NCBI RefSeq assembly: GCF_000219915.2 | Contig: NC_017964.1 | Location: forward strand, 3,472,001 to 3,536,000 | Direction: 5' to 3' | From: Advenella kashmirensis WT001 | GTDB lineage: Bacteria > Pseudomonadota > Gammaproteobacteria > Burkholderiales > Burkholderiaceae_B | DNA length: 64,000 bases | Shown: positions 1 through 10,724 of the stretch, in pieces | Layout of the letters: every line of letters begins with the position of its first letter | How positions within the stretch are numbered: the first letter of the stretch is position 1 | The notes under the pieces: model-generated | The model's input: the letters and a program-made list of their open reading frames with translations, nothing else | Databases searched by the model: none | What the model was told of the DNA's origin: nothing | Translations under genes and position numbers: made by a program

Positions 1-317
1 CCTTCGGCGGCCTCGATGGACACGGTAAAGTTGGTACCAAAGGATGTGCCGTTGCGCGAGGCCATCAGCGGCAACTCCAGCTGGCGGCAACGTTCTTCAG
101 TCAGCGTCAGGCATACCAGGCCGCGGGCGTGGGTCACCATGAAATTGATGGCTTCGGGCGTGACAAAGTCTGCCGCCATCACCAGATCGCCTTCATTTTC
201 GCGATCTTCTTCGTCAACCAGAATGACAATACGCCCCGCCTTGAGCTCTTCGACGATTTCAGAGACGGGAGAAATGGTGCAGTCGGGCACCAGAGAAACA
301 GGGGCGGCAGAAGTCAT
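1..317 (-). CDS. ribB: 3,4-dihydroxy-2-butanone-4-phosphate synthase, 5' part only (RibB or RibBA)
   Basis: Riboflavin biosynthesis enzyme that converts ribulose 5-phosphate to dihydroxybutanone phosphate and formate. The minus-strand frame starts at ATG 317-315 and runs off the left edge, giving about 105 residues. The DHBP synthase signature is clear: [19 protein letters not shown], then THARGLVCL and [20 protein letters not shown]. The acidic [10 protein letters not shown] stretch is the Mg2+/substrate loop of the family. Whether a GTP cyclohydrolase II domain follows (RibBA) cannot be seen. I looked for an FMN-riboswitch-like leader in the roughly 105 bases upstream and saw none. Confidence 0.9.
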   Translation of the reverse strand, partial: MTSAAPVSLVPDCTISPVSEIVEELKAGRIVILVDEEDRENEGDLVMAADFVTPEAINFMVTHARGLVCLTLTEERCRQLELPLMASRNGTSFGTNFTVSIEAAE

Positions 318-422
318 GATCGTGCTTGAATCCGGAAAGACTGGCGCTGGCGCAGCGCACCAGCAATGGGCAAAAGCGTTATTTTACCCCGTCACCCCTG
401 TAAAAGGCGGCAAGACCCCCAT

Positions 423-845
423 TCAGTCCGAGGATTGTTGGGGGCCGCGCACCACGGCGGTGACCTCGATTTCCACCTTTGCCCGGTCTTCCACCAGGCC
501 GGCCACCTGCACCGCCGTCATGGCCGGGAAATGCCGGCCGATGACATTGCGGTAATGCTCGCCAATCGCCGGATAGGCCGCCACATATTCACGCTTGTCC
601 GTCACGTACCAGTTCATGCGGACAATATCGGATGGCGCCGCCCCGCCCTCCCTGAGGACCGCCACGATATTTTCCAGGGTCTGGCGCACCTGCTCGCCCA
701 GATCGTCGGATTCAAACTGCTGTTGCCCATTCCAGCCGATCTGGCCGCCAACAAATAGCAGGCGGCTGCCGGCTTCAACAGTGATCATGGTGCCGTTGGC
801 ATAGCCGCGGGGCTTGGTCCAGTCTGAGGGTTGCAATATTTCCAT
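423..845 (-). CDS. RidA/YjgF family enamine/imine deaminase, last gene of the aminobenzoate operon
   Basis: Intact 140-residue RidA-family protein. RidA proteins hydrolyse reactive enamine/imine intermediates to ketones plus ammonia. Visible features are the N-terminal GTMITVEAGSRLLFVGGQIG, the central LENIVAVLREGGAAPSDIVR helix and the ending KVEIEVTAVV; length fits the family. It lies 34 bases downstream of the CoA-ligase gene on the same strand and is the last member of the 2-aminobenzoyl-CoA gene set. The product of 2-aminobenzoyl-CoA monooxygenase/reductase carries an enamine-type amino group, so I infer that this protein helps remove it. The family call is firm; the role is inference. 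Confidence 0.85.
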   Translation of the reverse strand: MEILQPSDWTKPRGYANGTMITVEAGSRLLFVGGQIGWNGQQQFESDDLGEQVRQTLENIVAVLREGGAAPSDIVRMNWYVTDKREYVAAYPAIGEHYRNVIGRHFPAMTAVQVAGLVEDRAKVEIEVTAVVRGPQQSSD

Positions 846-879
846 GTTTTCAGTTTCCTATTCCTATTACCGATCCCTA

Positions 880-2548
880 TTACCGGGTTTCGGCCATTTT
901 TCTCAGAACAAAACGCTGCAGCTTGCCGGTTTCGGTGCGCGGCAGCTGCTCCACAAATTCAATTTCGCGCGGATACTTGTAGGGCGCCGCTTCCTGCTTC
1001 ACATAATCCTGCAGGGTCGCGATCAGTGCGGCGTCGGGCGTAAAGCCTCGTTCAGCACAACATAGGCCTTGACGATTACGCCGCGCTCGGCATCGCTGCG
1101 GCCTACCACCCCGCAGTCGTTCACCGCTTCATGAGTCATGAGCACGCTTTCGACTTCCGGGCCGGCAATGTTGTAGCCTGCCGAGACGATCATGTCGTCG
1201 TCGCGGGCGCGATAATAAAAGTAGCCGTCGTCATCCATCACAAAAGCATCGCCGGGCAGATTCCACTGCTGCTGCACGTAGCGGGACTGGCGTTCATCGT
1301 CCAGATAACGACAGCCGGTCGGGCCGCGCACAGCCAGCCGGCCCAGCGTACCGGGCGGCACCTCGTTCATATCAGCATCAACTACCTTGGCCTGATAGCC
1401 GGGCACTACCCGACCAATCGCGCCATCACGGATGTCATTACCGGTACTGGAAATATATACATGCATCATTTCCGTACCCCCAATGCCATCCGTCATATTG
1501 ATGCCGCTGGCCTTTTTCCATATCTGGCGCGTATCATCGGGCAACGCCTCGCCGGCCGACACGCAAATCCGCAGCGAAGCCAGCGGATAACCTTCGGCCA
1601 GCGCCGCCATCTTGCGATAGAAGGTAGGCGCCGTAAAGGTCATGGTTACCTTGTGATCGGCAATGATCTGCAAAAAGCGTCGGGGGTCAGCTTTTCCACC
1701 AGCAACGTCGAACCGCCGGCGCGCAATGGAAAGCACAGCAACCCGCCCAGCCCGAAAGTGAAGGCCAGCGGCGGCGTGCCGCAAGCGATATCAGTCTCCC
1801 GGGTTTGCAGCACCTGGCTGGAAAAGGTATCGCACATGGCAAGCACATCGCGATGAAAGTGAATGCAGCCCTTGGGCTTACCGGTAGTGCCGCTGGTAAA
1901 GGCGATCATGCAGGGGTCATCGCGCAGCGTCTGGGCGTCGTAGGGCGCGTCGCTTTTGGTGTCGGCCCTTGCCTGCATGCTATCGGGCGCATGGACCGCA
2001 TCGGGTCCTTCGTTGCCAAACGCCATAATCTGCTGCAGTGTGGGGCAATAGTTCGGGTGATCGGGGTTGCGGCAATGCGTCAACTCCTGCAGCAACCGTT
2101 CGTCGCAAAGCGCCGCCTGTGCCTGTGAGATCTGCACAATGGCACTCAGCTCCCGGGCGCGCAGCAGCGGCATGGTAGGTACAGCGACAATTCCGGCCTT
2201 CAGGCAAGCCAGCAGCGCGCCTGCCATGCCCACGTTATTGGGTCCGCGCAGCAGCAACCGGTTACCCGATACCAGCCCCAGATCTTCGGTCAGCACCCGC
2301 GCCAGTTGGTTGGTCCATTGCGCCAGCGCCTGATAGCTCATCTGTTTTTGCTGGCCGTCCTGCAACCAGCGCAATGCAATGTTCTGGCCACGCCCTTGCT
2401 GCACATGCCGGTCAATCAGTTCCACGGCACTGTTGAGCTTCTCGGGGTATTGCAATTGTGGCAAGTCGAACAGGTACTGCGGCTGCTGCCCGCTATCGGG
2501 CAGATGCTCAATAACAAAGCGGTCCTGCAATCCCGTCTGTGCTGTCAT
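880..2548 (-). CDS. abmG: 2-aminobenzoate (anthranilate)-CoA ligase, frame broken twice
   Basis: Adenylate-forming ligase that activates 2-aminobenzoate to its CoA thioester with ATP. The N-terminal frame (start ATG 2548) carries the nucleotide-binding TSGTTGKPKG and the GTPPLAFTFGLGG region of benzoate-CoA-ligase-type enzymes. It breaks near 1680, where one base is missing in the PD-RFLQ region. A second frame continues through GGTEMMHVYIS and the hinge YRARDDDMIVSAGYNIAG, then breaks near 1046, where GAGGGC appears as GAGGC. The last frame ends PRTETGKLQRFVLRK, containing the C-terminal catalytic lysine, with its stop at 880. Restoring two bases gives about 556 residues, the usual size. Substrate is inferred from the operon; salicylate or benzoate are alternatives. 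Confidence 0.8.
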
Positions 2549-2619
2549 GTCTTGTCTCCTGTGTTAGCGGCTTATCCGGCGGCGCGGATAAGTCAGGAAG
2601 TCTGTGCTCCCGTTTCGGT

Positions 2620-3789
2620 TCAGTCCCGCAGTAATTCGCGTGCAATAATCAATTTCTGCACTTCGGTAGCGCCTTCATAAATACGCAGGGCGCGAATATC
2701 CCGGTACAACCCTTCCACACACTCGCCGGCCACCACGCCCTGCCCGCCAAACAGCTGGACGGCCCGGTCAATCACCTGCTGCGCCGATTCGGTTGCAAAC
2801 ATCTTGGCCATGGCCGCTTCCTTGGTGGTTCTGGCCTGGTACACGTCACGCCGCCAGGCGGCGCGATAGGTCAGCAGGCGGCTGGCATCCAGCGCCGTAG
2901 CCATATCGCCCAGCGCGGCCTGCGTCAATTGCAGGTCGGCCAGCACGCCGCCAAACATCTGCCGGGTCTTGCTGCGCGCCAGGGCTTCATCCAGCGCCCT
3001 GGCGGCAAAGCCGTTGGCTGCCGCCGCGACCGATGCGCGGAAGATATCCAGCACCTGCATCGCCAGCTTGAAACCCTCACCCCTGGTCCCCAGCAGAGCC
3101 TCGGAAGACAGCCGGCATTGCTTCAATTTGAGCACCGCCATCGGATGCGGCGCCATCACGTGAATGCGTTCGGACGTGTCCAGCCCCTTCGCATTGCTGT
3201 CCACGATAAAGGCGCTGATGCCCCGCGCGCCTGGCAGAAAATCGGTGCGCGCAAATACACAATAGAAATCGGCAATGCCGCCATTGGAGATCCAGGTTTT
3301 GACGCCATCCAGAACATATTCGGATCCCTGCTGCGTGGCCTTGCAGGCCATGGCGGCCACATCGGACCCGGCATCAGGCTCGGACAGGGCGAAGGCGGCA
3401 ATCAGCTCGCCACGCGCCACGCGCGGCAGATAGGATTTTTTCTGTGCCTCGGAGCCGCCCAGCACAATGGCGCCGCTGCCCAGGCCCTGCATGGCAAAGG
3501 CAAAGTCGGCCAGGCCGTGATAGCGAGCAAAGGTCTCGCGAATCAGGCAGATCATGCGCGAATCAATCTGCTCCAGCGCACCGCCCCAGGCGCCATTGGG
3601 CCCCGCCGGAACCGCGTAGCGCAGCCAGCCGCCCTCTCCCATCCTGCGTACCAGTTCGCGACAGGTATCATCGGTATTGCCTTGCGGTACATTGCGCAGA
3701 TTATCCTGTGCCCAGCGATCCAGTTCGACGGCAACATGGCGGTGTTGCTCATCGAAAAAAGGCCAGTCCAGAAACTCATGATCAGGCAT
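2620..3789 (-). CDS. acyl-CoA dehydrogenase family protein of the aminobenzoate operon
   Basis: Intact 389-residue flavin-dependent acyl-CoA dehydrogenase. The FAD/substrate signature [19 protein letters not shown] sits near residue 130, [15 protein letters not shown] lies near the C-terminus, and the terminal [20 protein letters not shown] matches the family ending. ATG 3789 lies three bases below the hydratase stop at 3792, so the two genes are tightly coupled. In this gene set it probably oxidises the ring or ring-opened CoA ester during beta-oxidation-like steps. The exact substrate cannot be read from the sequence. Confidence 0.9.
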   Translation of the reverse strand: MPDHEFLDWPFFDEQHRHVAVELDRWAQDNLRNVPQGNTDDTCRELVRRMGEGGWLRYAVPAGPNGAWGGALEQIDSRMICLIRETFARYHGLADFAFAMQGLGSGAIVLGGSEAQKKSYLPRVARGELIAAFALSEPDAGSDVAAMACKATQQGSEYVLDGVKTWISNGGIADFYCVFARTDFLPGARGISAFIVDSNAKGLDTSERIHVMAPHPMAVLKLKQCRLSSEALLGTRGEGFKLAMQVLDIFRASVAAAANGFAARALDEALARSKTRQMFGGVLADLQLTQAALGDMATALDASRLLTYRAAWRRDVYQARTTKEAAMAKMFATESAQQVIDRAVQLFGGQGVVAGECVEGLYRDIRALRIYEGATEVQKLIIARELLRD

Positions 3790-3791
3790 GG

Positions 3792-4648
3792 TCAGTCTCC
3801 CTCGAACACGGGCTTGTTTTTGGCCACGAAGGCATGATAAGCCCGATGAAAATCCCGGGTTTGCATACAGATGGCCTGAGCATGGGCTTCGGCATCAATG
3901 GCGTCGTCCACGCCCATATTCCATTCGTGATGCAGGCAATGCTTGGTAATGCCATTGGCAAAGGTCGGGCCCGCGGCAATCTGCGCTGCCATGGTGTGCG
4001 CAGCCGCCAGCACCTGGTCCGGCTCATGCAACTGGTTATAGAAGCCCCATTGGTGACCTTCCTGGCCAGACATGGAGCGACCGGTGTAGAGCAGTTCACT
4101 GGCGCGGCCCTGGCCGATAATGCGCGGCAAAATCGCACACGCCCCCATGTCTGCGCCCGCCAGGCCGACCCGGGTAAACAGAAAGGCGGTTTTGCTGTCG
4201 GCCGTGCCCAGCCGGATATCGGACGCCATGGCCAGGATGGCGCCCGCGCCCGCGCATACGCCCGCCACCGACGCGATCACCGGCTGCGGCAACCACGCAT
4301 GGCCTTGACCAGATCACCGGTCATCTGAGTAAAGGCAAGCAACTGGGGCATGGACATGCGGGTCAGCGGGCCGATAATTTCATGCACATCGCCACCCGAA
4401 CAGAAATTGCCGCCGGCGCCGGCAATCACCACTACCTTGATGTCACTGGCGAAGGACAAGGCGCGAAACAGATCACGCAGCTCGGCATAGGAATCGAAGG
4501 TTAGCGGGTTTTTTCTTTCCGGCCGGTTCAGCGTAATGGTGGCCACCTTGTGGTCATCGCTGACCTGCCAGTCAAAATGCGTGGCCTGATAGCCTGCCAG
4601 TGGCTTACCCTGATCCTGCATGGGGTTGATGTCATCTGAAATAGTCAT
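3792..4648 (-). CDS. enoyl-CoA hydratase/isomerase family protein, one frame break
   Basis: Crotonase-fold enzyme acting on CoA thioesters. The upstream frame begins at ATG 4648, chosen over an earlier ATG at 4696 because AGGAGA lies just before it. It carries [14 protein letters not shown] and the oxyanion-hole segment [16 protein letters not shown]. The frame breaks near 4290, where one base appears lost in the [12 protein letters not shown] stretch. The rest contains [20 protein letters not shown] and [15 protein letters not shown] and ends KNKPVFEGD. Combined length is about 285 residues. It sits between the SDR and the acyl-CoA dehydrogenase in the operon. Possible roles are hydration or ring opening of the non-aromatic CoA ester. 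Confidence 0.85.
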
Positions 4649-4847
4649 CGTGTCTCTCCTGTTTTCCTTGCGGCAAATGCGTGAATGCTTCGGCATTTAC
4701 ATTTGTCATCGCTGCTTTCCCGCCTGATCAGCGCATGATATTTTCATCTGCCTGACGGGACCGTCCTGTTCGTTGCCCGCTTCCCGCGCTACGGAACGTC
4801 CCTAGGCAGGCAGCAGGCTATTTGCTAACAGCACATTGCGCCGTGCC

Positions 4848-5645
4848 CTAGCCGGCCATTTTCTCGCCACCATCGACCGGGACGGCTTGCCCATTGATAC
4901 TGCCCGACTGCGGCAGACACAACCACAGTACGGCATGCGCTGCTTCCTCGGGTTGCACCAATCTGCCCTGCGGATTGTTGCTGGCCAGTGCCGCCTTTGC
5001 CTTATCTGCGGTCATGCCGGTTTTGGCAACCATATTGGCCACGGCGCCATCAAGCAGCGGGGTTTCGGTATAACCGGGGCACACGGCATTGACGGTAATA
5101 TTCTTTGTCGCCAGCTCCAGGGCAAGGGCACGGGTCAGGCCCACCACCCCGTGCTTGGCTGCACAATAAGCCGTGACATAGCCATAGCCCTTCAGGCCGG
5201 CAACACTCGCCACATTCACAATCCGCCCCCAGCCCTGCGCCAGCATGTCGGGCAACGCAGCGGCAATGCATTGATAGGTCCCGGTCAAATTCACCTGCAG
5301 CATCCGGTTCCAGAACTCGGTATCCATTCTGTCAAAGCGTTCGCTCTGCGCTTGCCCGGCATTGTTGACCAAAATACTGATCGGACCAAAACGCGCCCGC
5401 GCTGCGTCAAAGGCGCTGCCGATTGCCTTTTCATCTGTGATATCGGCCTGTACCGTGTGCACTCGCTGCGCATCTGCAGAAAGCCTGGCCGCGGCCGCGG
5501 CCAGGCGCTCGCCGTTGCGGGCCAGCAGCGTCACCCTGGCGCCGGCATCCAGCACCAGGCGTGCTACTTCAAGCCCGATCCCCTGGCTGGCGCCGGTAAT
5601 CAGCACGTGACGATTGTCCAATGAAGGTGTAGCGATCTGCTTCAT
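4848..5645 (-). CDS. SDR-family 3-hydroxyacyl-CoA dehydrogenase-like protein
   Basis: Intact 265-residue classical short-chain dehydrogenase. The NAD(P)-binding motif TGASQGIG is at residues 18-25, NNAG near 92, and the active site is a serine in NVASVAG followed by YCAAK. The C-terminal part has NAVCPGYTETPLL and GQAVPVDGG. The start lies 6 bases after the stop of the monooxygenase/reductase, so it is the second gene of the operon. Homologous clusters use such an SDR as a 3-hydroxyacyl-CoA dehydrogenase in the lower pathway. The 199 bases between it and the hydratase gene hold no feature I could identify. Confidence 0.88.
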   Translation of the reverse strand: MKQIATPSLDNRHVLITGASQGIGLEVARLVLDAGARVTLLARNGERLAAAAARLSADAQRVHTVQADITDEKAIGSAFDAARARFGPISILVNNAGQAQSERFDRMDTEFWNRMLQVNLTGTYQCIAAALPDMLAQGWGRIVNVASVAGLKGYGYVTAYCAAKHGVVGLTRALALELATKNITVNAVCPGYTETPLLDGAVANMVAKTGMTADKAKAALASNNPQGRLVQPEEAAHAVLWLCLPQSGSINGQAVPVDGGEKMAG

Positions 5646-5651
5646 GATGAT

Positions 5652-8002
5652 TTATCCGTTCTGCATTGATTGGGCCCGTTCGAACAGGGTCTCGATTTGC
5701 CGTTTGCCCGCGCTGTACTGCCGGGGCCAGTTCACTTGCGTGTAGCCGATCCTGGCGGTTTCGCTCAGCGTCCAGGCCGGGTTGGCCAGATGAGGGCGGC
5801 CGATGGCGCACAAATCTGCCCGACCCGACGCAATAATACTGTTGACCTGGTCGGCCTCTGTGATGGCGCCGACCGCCATGGTCGCAATCCCTTCCTGGTT
5901 GCGGATTTCGTCTGCAAAGGGCGTCTGGTACATGCGCCCATACACCGGCTTCTGGTCGGGGCTGACCTGGCCTGACGAGCAGTCGATCAGATCAGCACCC
6001 GCGACCTTGAAGGCCCGGGCAATCAGCACTGCATCGTCTGCCGCAATGCCACCCTCGACCCAGTCGCTGGCGGAGATACGCACATTCAGCGGTCGGTCTT
6101 CAGGCCACACCGCGCGCATCGCCTTAAATACTTCAAGAGGAAAACGCAGGCGGTTTTCCAAGGAGCCCCCGTAGGCATCCGTGCGCTGATTGGTCAGTGG
6201 AGAAATAAAGCACGACAACAGATAGCCATGCGCACAATGCAGCTCAAGTACGTCAAACCCCGCCTGTGCGGCAAGCTGGGTAGACTGCACGAACTGCCCG
6301 GTAATCTGCTGCATATCTGCGGCATCCAGCGCCTTGGGCACTTGCGAGATGCCGGGCAAATACGGCAGGCAGATGCCGAGACCAGTGGCCAGTTGTCCGA
6401 TTCCAGTGGCATATCAATGCATCCCAGGCCGCTTTGGTAGATCCCTTGCGACCCGCATGGCCCAGTTGAATGCCGATTTTTGCATCCGATTGCGCATGAA
6501 CCGTCTGCACGATATGTTGCCAGGCCTGTAACTGGGTCGCGTTCCACAAGCCCGGACAATGCGGCGTAATCCGCGCCTGGGGCGATACGCAGGTCATTTC
6601 AACCATAACCAGCCCGGCGCCGCCCAGGCGCGCGCCAGCAAATGCTGGAAATGAAAGTCGCCGGGCACCCCATCAACGCAAGAGTACATGGCCATGGGCG
6701 AGACCACGATCCGGTTCTTCAATTTCACAGAACGCAGGCTGAACGGCGTCCACATGGGTGGGATCGCAGCGGCAGTGTTGTCCGCGCCTGCGACCCTCTC
6801 AGGAGCCTGGTCTGGCCGGCCTGATGACTGAACCAGCTTTCAAAATGATGCATCCATTGTGGATCGCGCAAGCGCAGGTTTTCATGTGAAATACGCTGCG
6901 AGCGGGTCAGCAGCGAATAGGCAAACTGCTCCGGCGCCAGCTGACTATAGCGTTTGACATTTTCGAACCATTCGGTGGAGTTGCGTGCGGCATTCTGGAT
7001 TTTCAGCACTTCGATGCTGCGCTGCGCTTCATAGTGCGTCAGCGCCGTGCCGATATCAGTGTGGGTACGGAAACTGCCAGCCAGTTCAATGGCGTCTTCC
7101 AGGGCCAGCTTGGTTCCCGAACCAATGGAAAAATGCGCAGTATGTGCGGCATCGCCCATCAGCACCACGGGCACGGTTTTACCATTGGGCAGTTGCTGCT
7201 GATGCACCCATTGCTCGCAGATCACGCGAGGAAACTGAATCCAGATGGCCGATCCGCGCAAATGCCTGGCATTGGACAACAGCTTGTGTCCGTCAAGCCA
7301 GGGCGCAAAGAGGGCCTCGCAATAGGCAATGCCCTCCTCCTGCGACATCGTATCGATTCCGGCGGCGCGCCAGGTTTCATCTCGGGTTTCCACGATAAAG
7401 GTGGACATGCCTTCTTCATACTGATAGGCATGTGCCTGAAACCAGCCGTGCTCCGTATTGACAAAGGCAAAGGTAAACGCATCAAACGTCTTTTGTGTAC
7501 CAAGCCAGACAAAACGGCAGCGCCGTGTGTCGATATCCGGCTTGAACGTATCGGCGTAGCGCGTCCGGATGCGGCTATTGATGCCGTCCGATGCAATGAC
7601 CAGATCCGCCTCATAATCCATTGCGATGGCCTGATCGTCTTCGGCCACGGTCTCGAACACCAGCTCCACGCCTAGATCCAGGCAGCGCTGTTGCAGGATA
7701 TTGAGCATCTTCTTGCGGCCGATACCGATAAACCCATGTCCGCCGCTGCGGATTGTGGTCTGGCCGATATGAATATCAATATCGTCCCAGTGGTTGAATT
7801 GGCGGATGATCTGTTCGGCCGTGGGCAGATCAGCCTTTTTCAGGTTTTCCAGCGTAGCGTCAGAAAACACCACGCCCCAGCCAAAGGTATCAAACGGCCG
7901 GTTACGTTCAATAACCACCACCCGGTCCTGCGGATTGCGTTTTTTCAACAGCAGCCCGGCATACAAACCTGCGGGGCCGCCACCGATACATACAATATTC
8001 AT
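5652..8002 (-). CDS. abmA: 2-aminobenzoyl-CoA monooxygenase/reductase (FAD monooxygenase fused to OYE-like domain), several frame breaks
   Basis: Two-domain flavoenzyme. The N-terminal half (about 1-390) is an FAD monooxygenase with [13 protein letters not shown] and [20 protein letters not shown]. The C-terminal half is an old-yellow-enzyme-type FMN domain with [45 protein letters not shown] and [11 protein letters not shown]. This fusion is the hallmark of aerobic 2-aminobenzoyl-CoA (or salicylyl-CoA) dearomatisation. ATG 8002 is preceded by AAAGGA. The frame is interrupted at about 6775, 6625 (CCC read as CC before TGGGCGG), 6415 and 6365; each gap is closed by about one base. Combined length is near 784 residues, matching the fusion. 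It is first in the operon. Substrate is inferred from neighbours. Confidence 0.85.
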
Positions 8003-8103
8003 GACAGATCCTTTGAACGCAGTCTGTGACCGTTGCCTGCCGCGCCGTCTTGCTGGCGGCGCCGAGGCAGACACTAGAGCGCAGCACTGCAGTTTTGCCT
8101 GTT

Positions 8104-8144
8104 TCACAATTGTGATTTATTTTAAGTTTAAACTAATTTATAAT
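8104..8144. promoter_or_regulatory. Divergent promoter/operator region of aminobenzoate operon and marR
   Basis: The 289-base gap between the two divergent starts holds two perfect palindromes 9 bases apart: TCACAATTGTGA at 8104-8115 and AGTTTAAACT at 8125-8134. A consensus -10 hexamer TATAAT for the plus-strand regulator gene is at 8139-8144, so the second palindrome lies in the core-promoter spacer. MarR-family repressors typically bind such palindromes beside their own gene. Which palindrome is the operator is not decidable from the sequence. Confidence 0.5.
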
Positions 8145-8291
8145 GCACTACAAACTTTTTTTAAACAGGCGGCAAAGGGTGCCTTATGCCGAGCATGGGC
8201 ACCCGAACCAACCGGGCAGCGTTTACAATCTGCCCGGCCCCACACGAATGGCCATATCGTTTTATTTACGTTTATTTCAGCAGGAGCAGTT

Positions 8292-8766
8292 ATGCAACAC
8301 GATCTGGAAACCCGTGCCGCAACCATTGATCATTCCGAATTGCGTCTGTGGCTGCGCCTGCTTACCTGCACCAGCCTGATCGAAAATCGCATCCGCAATT
8401 ATCTGCGCGTGCAATTCGATTGCACCCTGCCGCGTTTTGATCTGATGGCGCAATTGGCCAAAGAGCCGCAAGGCATGCGAATGGGCGACCTGTCAGCAAG
8501 ACTGATGGTCAGCAACGGCAACGTCACCACTATTGCCAATCAGCTGGAAAAGGAAGGGCTGATCCTGCGCCAAGGTCAGCAGTGAAGACCGCCGCAGTAC
8601 CTTTTTGCGACTCAGCGCAAAGGGTCGTCGGCAATTTGACCAAATGGCCTCTGCCCACGAAGCCTGGCTTCAGGATATGTTCAGCGACATGCCCAAGGCC
8701 AATCAGAAGGATCTGTACGCGCTGCTGGCCGACCTGAAGCAGGCAGCGCTGGCATCAAAGCAATGA
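8292..8766 (+). CDS. MarR-family transcriptional regulator, one frame break
   Basis: Winged-helix regulator divergent from the aminobenzoate operon and probably its repressor, relieved by an aromatic CoA ester or acid. ATG 8292 follows AGGAG. The first frame carries the recognition-helix region GDLSARLMVSNGNVTTIANQL and LEKEGLILRQ, then meets a stop at 8583. In the next frame it continues SSEDRRSTFLRLSAKGRRQF, the DxRxxxxxLT-like wing of MarR proteins, and ends ALLADLKQAALASKQ with a stop at 8764-8766. One lost base near 8570 explains the break. Restored length is about 158 residues, normal for the family. Confidence 0.85.
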
Positions 8767-8970
8767 ACACGCCTTGCACTGGCGCGCTCCCCGCCAAATG
8801 AGCATGCCAGAGTTTGCCTGACCCCGGTGGCATGCCCGGCCGTGCCGACAACGGTGAAATGCCAGGGGCAGAACACCCGGCTTCAAGACAGCGCCAATCG
8901 GGTAAAATAATCTTTTTTGACGATACCGCCCGGGCATCAATTGGCGAGATCTTTCATTGGAGCAGTACGG

Positions 8971-10565
8971 ATGAATGCGGCAACGATTCAGCAGAACGAT
9001 CAACCAATCCACCAGACAGATCTGTTGGTGATCGGTGGCGGGATCAACGGGACCGGCATTGCGCGTGATGCGGCAGGACGCGGCCTGTCTGTATTGCTCT
9101 GTGAACAGGACGATCTGGCCAGCGCTACGTCATCGGCCAGCAGCAAGCTGATCCACGGCGGGCTGCGCTATCTGGAACAATACGAATTCCGTCTGGTGCG
9201 CGAAGCGCTGGCCGAGCGCGAAGTGTTGTTGAATATCGCCCCGCATATTGTGCGCCCCCTGCGCTTCGTACTGCCGCACGATCACACCCTGCGTCCGGTA
9301 TGGATGATTCGTGCCGGGCTCTTTCTCTATGATCATCTGGCCAAACGCTCGGCGCGCCTGCCGGGATCCCGCCATATCCGCCTGGACGATGACTCTGCAT
9401 TTGCCCTGCCCATGAGCGAGCGTATCAAACAAGGTTTTATTTACTCGGACTGCCAGGTGGACGACTCCAGGCTGGTCGTGCTCAACGCCATGGATGCGCA
9501 GGCACGCGGCGCGCAGATTCTGACGCGAACCACCTGCATTGGCGCACGCGTTCAGGATGGGCGATGGCTGGTGACCCTGCAAGATGCCAGGGGCCGCCAG
9601 GTACAGGTCAGCGCCAGGGTGCTGATCAACGCCGCCGGCCCTGGGTTGAAAATGTACTTGGCACGCTGCGCGACCCCAATGCCCGGCCACGCAATCACCT
9701 GCGCCTGATCAAAGGCAGCCACCTCGTAACGCGCAAGCTATACGAAGGCGATCATGCCTATATCCTGCAGAATGATGACAAGCGGATCGTTTTCATTACG
9801 CCGCATCGCGGTGACTATTCCATGATTGGCACCACCGATGTGGATTTCAATGGTGATGCACGTACCGCGCACATTTCCGAAGAAGAAACCGATTACCTGC
9901 TGTCGGTGGTCAATCGCTACCTGCGCCAGCCGGTGCAACGCGACGCCATCGTCTCAAGCTGGGCAGGTGTCCGCCCATTGTATGATGACGCCCAGGGTCA
10001 GGCCGCTGCCGTCACCCGCGATTATGTCTTTGATGTGACCGGCGGCAAGAACGGCGAACCGGCCATGCTATCGATTTTTGGCGGCAAGATCACCACGTAT
10101 CGCAAACTGTCCGAACACGCATTGGAAAAGCTTCAGCCCTTTGTGCAACAGGGACCGGCCTGGACCGCCAGCGCGCCACTGCCGGGCGGCCAATTGCCCG
10201 ACCTGGACCCACAGCGCTATACGCAGCAATTGCAAGTGCGCTACCCATGGCTGGATACTGCGCTGCTTGCCCGTCTGGTGGCGGCCTATGGCTCTATGAC
10301 AACTGAAATTATCGGCGATGCCGATTCCGTTGCTGCGCTGGGCATGCATTTCGGACACGGCCTGTACGAGGCCGAAACGCGCTGGCTGATCAATCGCGAA
10401 TGGGCGCAAAGCACCCAGGATATCCTGTGGCGCCGCACCCGTCTGGGCCTCAAGTTCAGCGTGGGGCAACAACAAACGCTGGAACACTGGCTCACCGGCA
10501 GAACCCTGGCGGCAGCCACGGCGTGCGACGCATTTTTTAAGACAGAACCGGTCACGTCAGTCTGA
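8971..10565 (+). CDS. glpD: Glycerol-3-phosphate dehydrogenase (aerobic, FAD), one frame break
   Basis: Membrane-associated flavoenzyme that oxidises sn-glycerol 3-phosphate to dihydroxyacetone phosphate and feeds electrons to quinones. GGGINGTGIARDAAGRG (FAD binding) is near residue 20 and SSASSKLIHGGLRYLEQYEF follows. The frame breaks near 9643, where GGCCCCTGG is read as GGCCCTGG inside AAGPWVENV. The remainder contains GTTDVDFNGD, SWAGVRPLYDD and FGGKITTYRKLSEHALEKL. Restored length is about 532 residues. The start at 8971 gives MNAATIQQND and follows TTGGAG. There is no glpF/glpK next to it. Confidence 0.92.
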
Positions 10566-10639
10566 TCGCGCCGGGTGCACACACTGCCGGCAGTGAACAT
10601 AAAACCCTTGTGGCACGACGGACAATGTATTTCTTATTT

Positions 10640-10651
10640 ATGACATGTCAT
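10640..10651. repeat. 12-base perfect palindrome upstream of CYTH-CHAD gene
   Basis: ATGACATGTCAT reads identically on both strands. It lies 75 bases before the CYTH-CHAD start and after the glpD stop. It could be an operator for a dimeric regulator. No regulator gene is adjacent and no second copy was noticed, so function is unassigned. Confidence 0.35.
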
Positions 10652-10724
10652 CAAATATGCGCAGCCGGAGTGTTATCATCCTTGGGATAAACTCCCACCT
10701 CTTTGCAGTGTAACTACATTAATA

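Noticed and set aside
318..422. Possible FMN riboswitch before ribB
   Set aside because: The gap is only about 105 bases and the conserved RFN words are absent.
5652..8002. Programmed frameshifting as an explanation for the multi-frame monooxygenase and similar genes
   Set aside because: No slippery heptamers with downstream structures were seen, and the breaks are scattered over unrelated genes and a tRNA.
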